A DNA stretch of 64,000 nt from an uncultured Verrucomicrobiota bacterium (GCA_902495005.1 CABUVL010000003.1:62001-126000), one strand, 5' to 3'. Counted from the first letter of the stretch, positions 47,720-57,153 are shown. Notes: a model not told the origin generated them from the sequence alone. Program-made: numbers and translations.

Positions 47720-50143
47720 ATGACGAAAGAAGAGATGAGATTGGCCCTGGAACGGCATTTGATACAAAGTTTGGCGAGAGATAAGCAAACGGCCACCCTG
47801 CGGGATTGGTGGCTGGCGAGTTGTTACGTGGTACGCGATCAAATTTTACAGCGTTTTATTGATACGCAATCTCGCCAACATCAACAAAATGTTCGTAGGG
47901 TCTACTACTTGTCTCTGGAATATTTGATGGGCCGCCTGCTCAACACGAATGTGGATAATTTGGGGCTCAAGGATGTCTTGACGTCCGCTTTGGCCGACGA
48001 GGGAATCGATTATGAAAAGATGCGGCAAGAGGAAGTCGATATGGGCTTGGGTAACGGAGGCCTGGGCCGTTTGGCCGCCTGTTTCTTGGATTCTTTGGCG
48101 ACCTTGAACTACCCTGCAATTGGCTATGGAATTCAATATGAGTTCGGATTGTTTAGACAGGAATTTGTTAATAATAAGCAAGAAGAGTGCCCGGATAATT
48201 GGTTGCGCTTTGGCAACCCGTGGCGTATTTTAAGGGCCGAGTGCACGCAAGAGGTTCATTTGTACGGTCGTGTTGAACAGTGCTATGACGATAAAGGCGA
48301 TGCGCGTCCTAAGTGGGTGGATACAAAGACGATTTTGGGTGTTCCATGGGATGTCCCCGTCGTTGGCTACGGAGGAAAGACGATTAATTTTTTACGCCTG
48401 TGGGAATCGCGAGCGTCGGAAGATTTCGATTTCAAAACATTTAATGAAGGAGGGTACATCGAGGCCGTGCGTGAAAAGACGGTTGGAGAAACCATTTCGA
48501 AGGTACTGTACCCCAATGATAAGACCGAAAATGGTAAAGAATTGCGACTGGCGCAGCAGTACTTTTTTGTGGCCTGTTCATTGCAGGACATCATTCGACG
48601 TTTTAAGGACTTAAATGGCAATAACTTTGATGTGCTTCCTGAAAAAGTCGTAATTCAATTGAATGACACGCATCCGGCCATTGCGGTACCGGAATTGATG
48701 CGTATTTTGATTGAGCAGGAAGGACTAGATTGGTCACGTGCGTGGCAGATTTGTCGGAAAACATTTGCCTATACCAATCATACCCTTTTGCCCGAAGCTT
48801 TGGAAAAGTGGAGCGTGCCGTTGATGGCAAAAATTCTGCCACGGCATCTGCAAATTATTTACGAAATCAATGACTGGTTCCTCAAAAATGAAGTTCAGGA
48901 AAAGTGGCCGAATAACTTCGACATGCAAAGACGCTTGTCGATCATTGAGGAAGGCGAAACGCAGTACGTGCGGATGTCGTATTTATCTGTGGTAACCTGT
49001 TTTTCGGTCAATGGCGTTGCAAAATTGCATACAGAATTGCTTAAAACGCGCTTATTTCCGGGTTTTTATGAATTGTATCCGTGGAAGTTCAACAATAAAA
49101 CCAATGGCGTAACACCGCGGCGCTGGTTAAAATCAATCAACCCTCGTTTAAGTCATTGGATAACGGAGCGACTCGGCGATGAAGGCTGGTTGACCGACTT
49201 GGAGCAATTACAAAAGCTGGAAGCCTGGTCAGAAGACGCTGCTTCCTTGGAAGCGTACGCCGCAATTAAGCGGGCCAACAAGTGTGATTTGGCGCAGTAT
49301 ATTTCGAATGTATGCCAGGTAAGGGTATCCCCGGATGCGCTGTTCGACGTCCAAATCAAACGCTTGCACGAATACAAGCGGCAGCATTTGAATTTGTTGC
49401 ACATCCTGAAGCTTTACCGGGATTTATTGCACGGAAGGCAGCCGATGGATTTTCAACGTGTGGTGATTTTTGGCGCGAAAGCGGCCCCCGAATATTATTT
49501 GGCGAAAGAGATCATCCATGGGATTAATTTGTTGGCACAGCGAATTAATTCGGACCATCGTATTAAGGATGCCTTAAAAGTGATATTTCTGCCCAACTAT
49601 AACATTACTTTGGCGGGCAAAATTATTCCGGCAGCTGACTTGTCGGAACAAATTTCAACGGCCGGTAAGGAGGCCTCCGGCACGGGCAATATGAAGTTGG
49701 GGCTCAATGGCGCTTGTACGATCGGTACCTTGGATGGGGCGAATGTCGAAATTTTGGAAAAGGTCGGCAAGGATAACATCTTTATATTTGGGCATACCGT
49801 GGAAGAATTGGAGCAATTGAGCCGAGAGGGGTATTGCCCGTTGAATTGGTATGAAAAAGATCCCGTGTTGAAATCTTTGTTGGATTGGATGGACTCTGAT
49901 TTCTTCCTAGATCACGGTCATAACCCGATGAAGGTGATTCGTTCAAGTTTGTTGCAAGGGGGAGATCCATTCTTTGTCTTGGCGGATTTTGAAAAGTATT
50001 GTACTGCGCAAAAAAAGGTTGAAGAGACGTACCGCAATCGTAATAAATGGTTAAAAATGACCTTGCTAAATACGGCTCGATTGGGTTATTTTTCCAGTGA
50101 CCGTACTATTCGGGATTACGTGCAAGATATTTGGAGATTGTAG
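47720..50143 (+). CDS. glgP: Glycogen/maltodextrin phosphorylase
   Basis: Releases glucose-1-phosphate from alpha-1,4-glucan. From ATG 47720 it is 807 residues; an in-frame ATG at 47597 adds 41 residues that do not look conserved. Landmarks are 'RRVYYLSLEYLMGRLL', 'GNGGLGRLAACFLDSLATL', 'YGIQYEFGLFRQ', 'VIQLNDTHPAIAVPELMR', 'GVTPRRWLKSINPRL', 'QIKRLHEYKRQHLNLLHI' and the PLP site 'ASGTGNMKLGLNGA' near residue 655. It makes a glycogen cycle with glgC. It lies between leucine-rich genes but looks unrelated to them, and the codon use is not obviously foreign. Confidence 0.96.
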   Translation: MTKEEMRLALERHLIQSLARDKQTATLRDWWLASCYVVRDQILQRFIDTQSRQHQQNVRRVYYLSLEYLMGRLLNTNVDNLGLKDVLTSALADEGIDYEKMRQEEVDMGLGNGGLGRLAACFLDSLATLNYPAIGYGIQYEFGLFRQEFVNNKQEECPDNWLRFGNPWRILRAECTQEVHLYGRVEQCYDDKGDARPKWVDTKTILGVPWDVPVVGYGGKTINFLRLWESRASEDFDFKTFNEGGYIEAVREKTVGETISKVLYPNDKTENGKELRLAQQYFFVACSLQDIIRRFKDLNGNNFDVLPEKVVIQLNDTHPAIAVPELMRILIEQEGLDWSRAWQICRKTFAYTNHTLLPEALEKWSVPLMAKILPRHLQIIYEINDWFLKNEVQEKWPNNFDMQRRLSIIEEGETQYVRMSYLSVVTCFSVNGVAKLHTELLKTRLFPGFYELYPWKFNNKTNGVTPRRWLKSINPRLSHWITERLGDEGWLTDLEQLQKLEAWSEDAASLEAYAAIKRANKCDLAQYISNVCQVRVSPDALFDVQIKRLHEYKRQHLNLLHILKLYRDLLHGRQPMDFQRVVIFGAKAAPEYYLAKEIIHGINLLAQRINSDHRIKDALKVIFLPNYNITLAGKIIPAADLSEQISTAGKEASGTGNMKLGLNGACTIGTLDGANVEILEKVGKDNIFIFGHTVEELEQLSREGYCPLNWYEKDPVLKSLLDWMDSDFFLDHGHNPMKVIRSSLLQGGDPFFVLADFEKYCTAQKKVEETYRNRNKWLKMTLLNTARLGYFSSDRTIRDYVQDIWRL

Positions 50144-50401
50144 TGGGGCGTTAATTGAATACTTTTCGTTAAAACTATTCGTTCCTTGGGCCGGACTTTG
50201 TAAGGCCTTGCTCTTGAATGTAATAAGTGGAAAATGTTTTTCAAAAAAGTCATGACTTCGACCTGTGTTAAATTACGACGGGCATTGGTGAAATTTAATC
50301 AATAACATCTTGAGCTAATTTATCATTTTTGTTTAACCTATGTTCTTATTTTCATAGTATAAAAGTACTATGTGTTCAAATTAAGAATAAGAAGGTGTAA
50401 A

Positions 50402-51775
50402 ATGAAAAAGATATTAATGCCGGCGGTACTGCTGGGTAGTTTGTTGAACGCTCAAGGGGAGTGGACTTATGATCAAAATGGTCTGCACGATGAAAGTGGG
50501 CACAAGCCTAATCAAAATGAGCGTAGGCAAATTGAGAGCATTACGATTGAGGGCGTAGAAAATGTAGAAGATAAAGCTTTTGAGTATTGTGATAAACTTG
50601 CAAAAGTTACAATTTTGCATGGTGTAAAGAGTATCGGGCAGGCTGCTTTTTGCGGCTGTGAAGCATTGAAAGATGTAAGTCTTCCGAGCACGCTGGAAAT
50701 TATAGGGGCTGAAGCTTTTGATAGCTGTCGTTCTCTATCGAGTATTACTATTCCCGATGGTGTAACGAGTCTGGGGGAAGATGTTTTTGGCGATTGTAGC
50801 TCGTTAAAGCGTGTCAATATTCCGGTTAGTATAGTTGAAATGAGCACGAATACTTTTATGGGCTGTGACAATTTAGAATCCATCACGATTTCCGATGTGA
50901 TAGATGTCATAGGGCGTCGTGTATTATTTGGATCGAATAAATTATTGGGATTAGAACTGCCGCCATCTGTCATTCGATTGAATAACCACGAATTGATTGA
51001 GCACGAAAGTTATGTTGTTAAGATCCCATCGCGTATAAAAGAAATCGGCGATTGTGCCTTCGACGGTTGTGAATCGATCACGGATATAATAATTCCGGCT
51101 GGGGTGACAAAGATAGGCGATTGTGCTTTTAGTTGTTGCAGTTCTTTGACGAAGGTTACAATTCCTAATGGGGTAACAAGTATCGGATGGAACGCCTTTG
51201 AATATTGTGTTTCGTTGACAAATGTAACAATTCCATCCAGTGTAACGGAGGTGGGAGCCGGTGTTTTTGCGGGTTGCGAATCCTTAAGAACAATCATAGT
51301 CCCTAACATAATTGATGTTGTTGGTCGGCACGTATTGTTCGGAAAGGATACATTGTTGGGAGTAGAGCTGCCAGCATCCGTGACGATACTGAATGACAAT
51401 CGATTTGTTACCGTTGATAACAAAACAGTTTTAATCCCTTTTGAAATAAAAGAAATAGGCGCTTGTGCATTTAATGGCTGTAGTGCGTTAACGCGTATAA
51501 AAATTCCATCGGGTATAACAAGTATAGGAGAGGGTACTTTTTCAACTTGCAGTTCATTAACGAGCGTAACCATTCCAGAGTCTGTAACAAGTATTGAGTT
51601 CGGCGCTTTTGCAGGGTGTGGATCATTAATGGACGTAACGATCCCCAAAAATCTAGAGAACATTGGGTGGGGTGCTTTTTGGGGATGTTATTCGTTAAAA
51701 AGCATAACAATCCCACGCAAAACAATCCTATGTACAGATGTTTTCCCTAAAAATTGTCAGGTGATAAGGGAGTAA
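50402..51775 (+). CDS. Secreted BspA-like leucine-rich repeat protein, long form
   Basis: From ATG 50402 (preceded by AAGAAGGTG) it is 457 residues, with a signal peptide ending near 'LLNAQG'. About 11-13 LRR_5 units fill the rest, e.g. 'VTSLGEDVFGDCSSLKRVNI' and 'VTSIGWNAFEYCVSLTNVTI'. Two longer, irregular inserts interrupt the array: 'IDVIGRRVLFGSNKLLG' and 'IDVVGRHVLFGKDTLLG', each followed by a 'KEIG.CAF' unit; they lie 141 residues apart, showing an internal duplication. The last unit 'WGAFWGCYSLKSITIP' matches the short proteins. Likely a surface or secreted binding protein. It carries the same terminator as its relatives. Confidence 0.9.
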   Translation: MKKILMPAVLLGSLLNAQGEWTYDQNGLHDESGHKPNQNERRQIESITIEGVENVEDKAFEYCDKLAKVTILHGVKSIGQAAFCGCEALKDVSLPSTLEIIGAEAFDSCRSLSSITIPDGVTSLGEDVFGDCSSLKRVNIPVSIVEMSTNTFMGCDNLESITISDVIDVIGRRVLFGSNKLLGLELPPSVIRLNNHELIEHESYVVKIPSRIKEIGDCAFDGCESITDIIIPAGVTKIGDCAFSCCSSLTKVTIPNGVTSIGWNAFEYCVSLTNVTIPSSVTEVGAGVFAGCESLRTIIVPNIIDVVGRHVLFGKDTLLGVELPASVTILNDNRFVTVDNKTVLIPFEIKEIGACAFNGCSALTRIKIPSGITSIGEGTFSTCSSLTSVTIPESVTSIEFGAFAGCGSLMDVTIPKNLENIGWGAFWGCYSLKSITIPRKTILCTDVFPKNCQVIRE

Positions 51776-51801
51776 GCGCATCTTTCAGCATTACTTATTT
51801 G

Positions 51802-51831
51802 GCCAGTGGCGTTGGAGCTGCTGGCTTTTTT
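51802..51831 (+). terminator. Terminator of leucine-rich gene 2
   Basis: GCCAGTGGC (51802-51810) and GCTGCTGGC (51817-51825) form the stem, directly followed by six T. Identical hairpin to those at 47500 and 52584. Confidence 0.85.
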
Positions 51832-52073
51832 GTTGTGCAAGCATGCTGGTTGTTTGAGTGAGAGAGAGGTGGCGTTTGAATCGGAGGAAGTTTAAGTGCA
51901 TTTTGCAATAAGTTTGCTGGATTTGTTTTGAATAAGATGCAAAAATAGCTTGAAGTTTTTGCTTTTTTACGCTCATTTCAATTGATTGTAAAAGAATTGA
52001 GTTGTGGAAAATAATTTACAAAAAGTGGTTGATTTTTCTTTACAAATTTAATAATATATTAAAGCTAATTATT

Positions 52074-52179
52074 TTTAATTAATTCAATATTAGGATTATG
52101 AACATTAAAATTGAAAGAAACCTAAAGAAATTGTTAACGCCGCTGCTACTGGGCGCCAGCTTGTTGAGCGCTTATGGAG
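52074..52179 (+). repeat. Duplicated leader and signal-peptide sequence, copy 2
   Basis: Second copy of the 106-base repeat (first copy 46972-47077), starting 24 bases before the ATG of the third leucine-rich gene. A further near-identical pair of 67 bases joins the gene ends and terminators (47472-47538 and 52556-52622). Confidence 0.9.
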
Positions 52180-52559
52180 CGTGGTATTATGACTTAGAAA
52201 ATGGCTTGCATGATGAGAAGGGAAATAAACTTAACCCTTTCGACAGGGAGTCGCGATCGCAAATTAACAGTATCGAGATTTCAAACAATGTGACGAGCAT
52301 AGGCGGTTGGGCCTTTAAGGGCTGTGACTCCTTGGAAAATATTACGATCCCGAATTCCGTGACGAGCATAGGCGAGAGTGCGTTTGAGGGCTGTAGCTCC
52401 TTGACGAGTATTACGATCCCGAAAGGTGTGACGAGTATAGAATTTGATGCGTTTAAGGACAGCGCTTTGACGAGTATTACCCTTCCAAGAAAATTCGCAG
52501 GCCACGAAAGACGAATGGGCATTCCTAATAACTGTAAGGTACATTATTACAGTGAATAA
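52098..52559 (+). CDS. Secreted BspA-like leucine-rich repeat protein, short form 2
   Basis: A 153-residue protein whose first 27 residues match those of the protein at 46996. The mature start 'WYYDLENGLHDEKGNKLNP' instead resembles the long form at 50402 ('WTYDQNGLHDESGHKPN'), so it is a mosaic of the two. Three LRR_5 units follow ('VTSIGGWAFKGCDSLENITI', 'VTSIGESAFEGCSSLTSITI', then a shortened unit). The end 'NNCKVHYYSE' again matches the 46996 protein. Same promoter region, signal peptide and terminator suggest duplication followed by exchange of the middle part. Confidence 0.87.
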   Translation: MNIKIERNLKKLLTPLLLGASLLSAYGAWYYDLENGLHDEKGNKLNPFDRESRSQINSIEISNNVTSIGGWAFKGCDSLENITIPNSVTSIGESAFEGCSSLTSITIPKGVTSIEFDAFKDSALTSITLPRKFAGHERRMGIPNNCKVHYYSE

Positions 52560-52583
52560 GATACGTAATAACTAATTTCAAAG

Positions 52584-52618
52584 GCCAGTGGCGTTGGAGC
52601 TGCTGGCCCTTTTTGTTT
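52584..52618 (+). terminator. Terminator of leucine-rich gene 3
   Basis: Same 24-base hairpin (52584-52607) followed by CCTTTTTGTTTT, within a 67-base block nearly identical to 47472-47538. Confidence 0.85.
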
Positions 52619-52842
52619 TGTGCGATCTTTTGTCGATCAAAGGTATTGAAAGAGAATGCGGCTGTTAGAATGAAAGGACTTGTATCGTCGCAGAATAATT
52701 TTACTTATTTCACAAGGCGTTTAATTAATTGCCTTGTTTATACGTTCGCTTGAGTGGGGTAAAAATCAGCGGCTGAATAGCTCTGGCAAAAGTTTTCAAT
52801 GTTGAGCATGCACGGAGGTTCTAATTGCATTAATTGGGTCTT

Positions 52843-53337
52843 TTATTTAATAAATTGTACGATGAGATGTAGGATAATGCAGACGACGAACGCCGCGACG
52901 ATATCGTCCAGGACAACCCCCAGGCCGCCATTCAATCGCTGAATTTTTTTGATGCCCAGGGGCTTCAAAATATCAAAGCATCTAAATAAGACAAAGCCTG
53001 CCAACATGAAGGGCCAAACTGGGTAAACCTGCATAATTTTTTGCAAGCCCAAGAAGCAGAATGGCATTGCGACCATTTCATCCAAGATGATGCACGAAGG
53101 ATCTTTCTTTTGCAAAATTTTTTCACCTTCATCGCACAAGATGCAAGCTAAATAGAAGCTGACCAAGCAGGCCAACAGATATTCCATTGGCTGTAAGGAA
53201 TGGAAGCATAAGGTGTAATAAATGAGGCCCACAAAGCTCCCATATGTGCCCGGCATTTTTTTGAAATGTCCGATGGGGCCTAATGTGACGCAGTTCAAAA
53301 TCCAGCGTGTGGGTAAAAATTTTAACAACGGGTGCAT
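52843..53337 (-). CDS. pgpA: Phosphatidylglycerophosphatase A
   Basis: Removes the terminal phosphate from phosphatidylglycerophosphate to make phosphatidylglycerol. 164 residues, usual length. Family marks: 'GPIGHFKKMPGTYGSFVG' near the start, 'KDPSCIILDEMVAMPFCFLG' in the middle, and 'FRCFDILKPLGIKKIQ' plus 'GGLGVVLDDIVAAFV' at the end. Four or five membrane segments are visible. It lies 21 bases downstream of ffh in the same direction, so both may be co-transcribed. Confidence 0.93.
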   Translation of the reverse strand: MHPLLKFLPTRWILNCVTLGPIGHFKKMPGTYGSFVGLIYYTLCFHSLQPMEYLLACLVSFYLACILCDEGEKILQKKDPSCIILDEMVAMPFCFLGLQKIMQVYPVWPFMLAGFVLFRCFDILKPLGIKKIQRLNGGLGVVLDDIVAAFVVCIILHLIVQFIK

Positions 53338-53358
53338 ATTTATTTACACGTAATTGTT

Positions 53359-54693
53359 TTAATTAAAAAGTGAACCGCCTTGCATTTTGATGAGTTCTTG
53401 CATCTTGCTTTTATCCATCTTCCGCAATTTCTGAAACATTTTTTTGACGTTTTGAAAATGTTTTAGAAATCGGTTAAAATCAGAAATGGACAATCCGGCG
53501 CCCTTGGCAATGCGCAGACGACGGTAGGTTGAATTGAGTAAATGTGGATGTTGACGTTCTTGAATCGTCATTGACAGAATGAACGCCTCCATTCTTTTGA
53601 ACATTTTGTCCTGAGCTTCATTAATTTGAAAGTTTGGATTGCCCGGCAACCACTTACTTAATCCCGATAAAGGCCCCATTTTCTTCATTTGCCCCATGAG
53701 ATTTAAAAAATCTTCCATTGAAAAATCCTTGGCAAATGCCCTTTGAGCCATGGCATCCATGGTCGATGTACCAATATCTTGATTCGCTTTTTCAACGAGT
53801 GAGACGATGTCTCCCATGCCCAAGATACGGTTAACCATGCGATCGGGGTAAAATTTTTCAAGGTCGTTTATCTTTTCACCCGTTGTTACAAATTTGATGG
53901 GAACTTGAACTGTACGCCGCATGGACAAGGCTGCACCCCCTTTGGCATCTCCGTCTAACTTAGTCAAAATGACACCCGTCAGGCCCAGAGCTTCGTTGAA
54001 AACTTTGGCGATGTTGACGGCTTCTTGACCCAACGCACTGTCGGTGACCAATAAAATTTCTTCCGGAAGAATGATGCCCTTGAGCTGCTTCAGTTCTTCA
54101 ATGAGCGGCACGTCGATTTGTAACCGTCCGGCGGTATCAAAGATGAGATGGCTGCATCCCATTTCGCTTGCGTTCTTCAAAGCTTTTTGCCCCACCTCTA
54201 AGACGTTTTTATCGTCGTAAGACAAGACGGGCACTTCTATTTGTTGCCCTAAAACTTTGAGCTGTTCAATTGCGGCGGGACGTTGTAGATCACAGGCGAT
54301 CAAGCAAGGTTTTTCGCCCAAAGACTTCAAATGTTGCGCTAATTTTGCACTACTGGTTGTTTTACCGGCGCCGTTCAAGCCAACCATTAAAATGCGCAGC
54401 GGGCGTTTTGAATCCAGGTCGGCTACTTCGTCCCCTAAGATGGAGATTAATTTGTCGTGTACCAATTTGACAACTTGTTGCCCCGGTTCAACGTTTTGAA
54501 AAACACGTTGCCCAATGCATTCCGTTTTGATCTCTTCGATAAATTTTTGAACCACTTCAAAAGAGACGTCGGAAGCCAGCAGCGCTTGCTTGATTTCAAC
54601 AAGTGCTTCGGCAATATTGGCCTCCGTTAAATTCTTCTTGCGCGATAAGCTTGAAAAGACCTTTTTTAAACGATTGGACAGTGATTCAAACAT
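53359..54693 (-). CDS. ffh: Signal recognition particle protein Ffh
   Basis: Binds signal sequences and 4.5S RNA and, with FtsY, targets membrane proteins. I start at ATG 54693 (MFESLSNRLKKVF), which matches the usual N-terminus; the frame is open a few codons further. At 444 residues it is full length. NG domain: 'GLNGAGKTTSSAKLA' (G1), 'ACDLQRPAAIEQL', 'DTAGRLQID' (G3), 'TKLDGDAKGGAALS' (G4) and 'TGEKINDLEKFYP'. The M domain has 'GMGDIVSLVEKA' and a Met-rich end. No 4.5S RNA gene was spotted in the window. Confidence 0.97.
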   Translation of the reverse strand: MFESLSNRLKKVFSSLSRKKNLTEANIAEALVEIKQALLASDVSFEVVQKFIEEIKTECIGQRVFQNVEPGQQVVKLVHDKLISILGDEVADLDSKRPLRILMVGLNGAGKTTSSAKLAQHLKSLGEKPCLIACDLQRPAAIEQLKVLGQQIEVPVLSYDDKNVLEVGQKALKNASEMGCSHLIFDTAGRLQIDVPLIEELKQLKGIILPEEILLVTDSALGQEAVNIAKVFNEALGLTGVILTKLDGDAKGGAALSMRRTVQVPIKFVTTGEKINDLEKFYPDRMVNRILGMGDIVSLVEKANQDIGTSTMDAMAQRAFAKDFSMEDFLNLMGQMKKMGPLSGLSKWLPGNPNFQINEAQDKMFKRMEAFILSMTIQERQHPHLLNSTYRRLRIAKGAGLSISDFNRFLKHFQNVKKMFQKLRKMDKSKMQELIKMQGGSLFN

Positions 54694-54990
54694 GCTCTTA
54701 TTACAACACAATACAATTTCATTTGAAAAGCTTTTTATCGCATTAAATTGTTCAGAGTGAAAAATAAAAATGCATTAATAGTTATGTAATTAGCTCAAAG
54801 AAGATGCGGGCTACTTGTCCATTCCTGACAGAAATTTTTCTATGGAACGTATCTGTTTTCCATTTTTTAAATCCCGAAATTTTATAAAACTGAAATTTAT
54901 TTAAATTGATAATCAATAAAATAGAAATGTTCGTTCGGTAGAAATGAAATTTTTGTAAATTTTTTAGAAAAAATGTCGATTTATTAATGT

Positions 54991-55557
54991 ATGAAAACTA
55001 ATATTGCTAAGTTATTAGTCATCGTTGGATTAGTAGGGCTTGTAAATGTTTCTCAAGCATACCCTGTCTTTGAGGAGACTACGGGTATCGAGGCACAAGA
55101 TCAACATTATCAGAATGCCATTTACACACTCGGCATGACAAAGCCGGCGATTGAGACTTATAAATCAATTTGGGCGGGCACGTGCGATAAAGGTTTATTG
55201 AGAGAAATAAGAGACCTCCTGGTCGATAAGGTTGATCCGGACTATTGGTTCGCATTTTCTCGTAAGTTAAACGACCTTAAAGAGGGCTTTTTTAATTCAT
55301 TTTTCCCCATTGTGATAAAGGTTGAGGACAAACAAGTGGGTTTGTCGGATAAAGTTTGTCAGCTATTAAAATGTGGAACTGCAAAGGAATTGCCCAATCA
55401 TCTCATATTAACTTTATTTGTGATTAGTTACTTGACGGATGGAGAACTGGGCGAAATTGAAGCGGCGGATGTGCCGTTAAAAGATAGTATAATCTCTACC
55501 ATAGGTACTCAATACGATCATGTGTTAGATAGTTTTTTTGAGCCCGAAGGCTTTTAA
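54991..55557 (+). CDS. Secreted protein of unknown function upstream of the type III module
   Basis: A 188-residue protein with a clear signal peptide (residues 1-23, ending 'VNVSQAYP'). The mature part is acidic and mostly helical, with Cys at three positions. I do not recognise it. It ends 57 bases before the gatekeeper gene and has the same direction, so it could share a transcript with the type III genes, but its Sec signal makes it unlikely to be a type III substrate. The upstream 297-base gap is AT-rich and should hold the promoter. Confidence 0.7.
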   Translation: MKTNIAKLLVIVGLVGLVNVSQAYPVFEETTGIEAQDQHYQNAIYTLGMTKPAIETYKSIWAGTCDKGLLREIRDLLVDKVDPDYWFAFSRKLNDLKEGFFNSFFPIVIKVEDKQVGLSDKVCQLLKCGTAKELPNHLILTLFVISYLTDGELGEIEAADVPLKDSIISTIGTQYDHVLDSFFEPEGF

Positions 55558-55614
55558 GATTTAATTATTTTTTAACTACTTTGGCCTTATTTATGCTTTC
55601 ATAAAACTGTACTG

Positions 55615-56841
55615 ATGGATAACTCTTTAAACTTAAATACGCAAGCGGCTGTTGTGTTTACGGGAGACGTGGGGGATTCCGTAAGCAGTGAGAATACTGA
55701 AAAATGTGGCAGTTTTAATGGCAATACGGTCAATGTGAGTGAGGTGGATCCCACGACGAAAGACGATGAAGTCATGTCTGGGATTAAGTCGGAGCAAGAA
55801 ACTAAAAAGAAGAAAGCTGAAAAAGCGAGGGATAAGGGGCGCAAGGGTTGGAATAAAAATGTCAGTGAATCTCAGGAAATGAAGCAAACGAAAGGTTCAT
55901 TGGATCAAAGCCAATACATGCGCAGGTTGATTCGTCAAGCCGCCAAGCAAATTGAAATGCAGGGTCAGCAACGCATGGAGTACAATGTTTCAGAACGTTC
56001 TGAAAAGTTGTATCCGGAATCTAAAGAGTCGTATAAGTTAGCGTACAAGAAATTGAATGAGTTGCCAAATGCGTCAAATCCACAATCATTTTTGTCCCAA
56101 ATTTCAAGTGTTTTTTCTGATCCCGCAGAACAACATAATTCCCTTCAAATCGCAAAGCAGTCGTGGTCTGAAGAACTTGCTTTGTTGCAAGGAGGACAAT
56201 TGGCTGATCTGCAACAACCGGGTCACTATCGTTCCGTAAAAGGACAATTGCAAGAGTTAGACCATAAGATTGAGTCTTTGGCTGAGCAAGGCTCTCAAGA
56301 AGAACTCGAAGGTCTAAAGGCTGAACGTGAGGTCATGCTCGCGCGTGTAGAAACGCTCAAAGAAAAGTTGGTACATGTAGAGAAAGCAAGCCAACAATTG
56401 ATGGATACGTACGGTACGCGTATTAACGACAGTTATTCCTTGGCACCCGAATTGAGACGTAATGTCAACTTGTCCAACAGTCAGCAATTGATGTCTCCAA
56501 AAAGCCTGAGTGAGATTATATTGGATAAGATTTTGCCCTTGGGTAAAAACATGCCAAAGCTGCTCGACTCTGTGATGAGTGAGTTCTTTAACGAGCCTAC
56601 GCTTGCCGCCAATTCAAGCCAGTCGAACTTGGATCGTTTTAGCGATAATTTGTGGCTAATTGAAAAAACACTGGTGGGAGAATTGGGAAATTTGCAAACC
56701 ATCAATCAACTGGGGGACAGTAAAAATATTGGAAAATCCATTTTAGATGCCATTCAATCCATGCGGGAGCTGAAGAGTACCTGCGTATTGTCTCAGCAGA
56801 CATTGAAGAACGTGCAAGCACAGTACAACATTGCTCAATGA
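55615..56841 (+). CDS. sctW: Type III secretion gatekeeper, YopN/SctW/HrpJ family
   Basis: Gatekeepers plug or sort the export apparatus, controlling the switch from translocators to effectors. This 408-residue protein has no Sec signal, a polar N-terminus rich in Ser/Asn/Thr as in type III substrates, a Lys-rich region (about residues 60-85), and an HrpJ-type core: 'FLSQISSVFSDPAEQHNSLQ' (compare the family's 'D-P-x-x-Q-x-x-x-L'), a coiled-coil (about residues 210-260), then 'MDTYGTRINDSYSLAPE', like the family's '...I-x-A-x-L-N-x-A'. The C-terminal part is helical. Immediately downstream are a TyeA-like protein and a CesT-type chaperone, as in Yersinia, which supports the call. In Chlamydia CopN the TyeA part is fused; here it is separate. 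Confidence 0.8.
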   Translation: MDNSLNLNTQAAVVFTGDVGDSVSSENTEKCGSFNGNTVNVSEVDPTTKDDEVMSGIKSEQETKKKKAEKARDKGRKGWNKNVSESQEMKQTKGSLDQSQYMRRLIRQAAKQIEMQGQQRMEYNVSERSEKLYPESKESYKLAYKKLNELPNASNPQSFLSQISSVFSDPAEQHNSLQIAKQSWSEELALLQGGQLADLQQPGHYRSVKGQLQELDHKIESLAEQGSQEELEGLKAEREVMLARVETLKEKLVHVEKASQQLMDTYGTRINDSYSLAPELRRNVNLSNSQQLMSPKSLSEIILDKILPLGKNMPKLLDSVMSEFFNEPTLAANSSQSNLDRFSDNLWLIEKTLVGELGNLQTINQLGDSKNIGKSILDAIQSMRELKSTCVLSQQTLKNVQAQYNIAQ

Positions 56842-56868
56842 GAACGTTGGAAAATAAAAATTTTTAGT

Positions 56869-57153
56869 ATGTTTAAAGAAGAACAAATTCCAGAATTTTC
56901 TTTTTTATTGGCAAATGAGCTCATGCGGGCATCTTTTCGTGAGTGGTTGGACGTAAATCAATTAACGAAATTTATGTCTCAATTGGACCTCGTTACGAAT
57001 GAAGAGAAAATATGTTTTTTAACGAATTTGTCGTTGACGATACGTAAGCTGCCCGAAGCTCTGTTTACAAAACCTGACGTGCGTATCAACATCTTTCAAG
57101 TGGTTCAAGGATGCTTAGACAAATATATAACAGAAAGTATTTCTTATGATTGA
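56869..57153 (+). CDS. TyeA-like type III secretion regulator
   Basis: A 94-residue protein, the size of Yersinia TyeA (92). The C-terminal half 'LTIRKLPEALFTKPDVRINI' followed by 'FQVVQGCLDKYITES' aligns by eye with TyeA '[20 protein letters not shown]' and 'QMCQNAIDMAIES'. TyeA binds the YopN C-terminus and is needed for calcium-dependent control. The gene starts 27 bases after the gatekeeper stop and its own stop overlaps the chaperone start by eight bases. Protein similarity is modest, but position and size strengthen it. Confidence 0.78.
   Translation: MFKEEQIPEFSFLLANELMRASFREWLDVNQLTKFMSQLDLVTNEEKICFLTNLSLTIRKLPEALFTKPDVRINIFQVVQGCLDKYITESISYD

Noticed and set aside
51010..51663. 217-codon reverse ORF opposite the long leucine-rich gene
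   Set aside because: It mirrors the repeat array; the forward strand has signal peptide, start site and terminator.
50402..51775. Possible CRISPR or DNA repeat array
   Set aside because: The periodic similarity is protein-level LRR coding, not identical DNA repeats with spacers.
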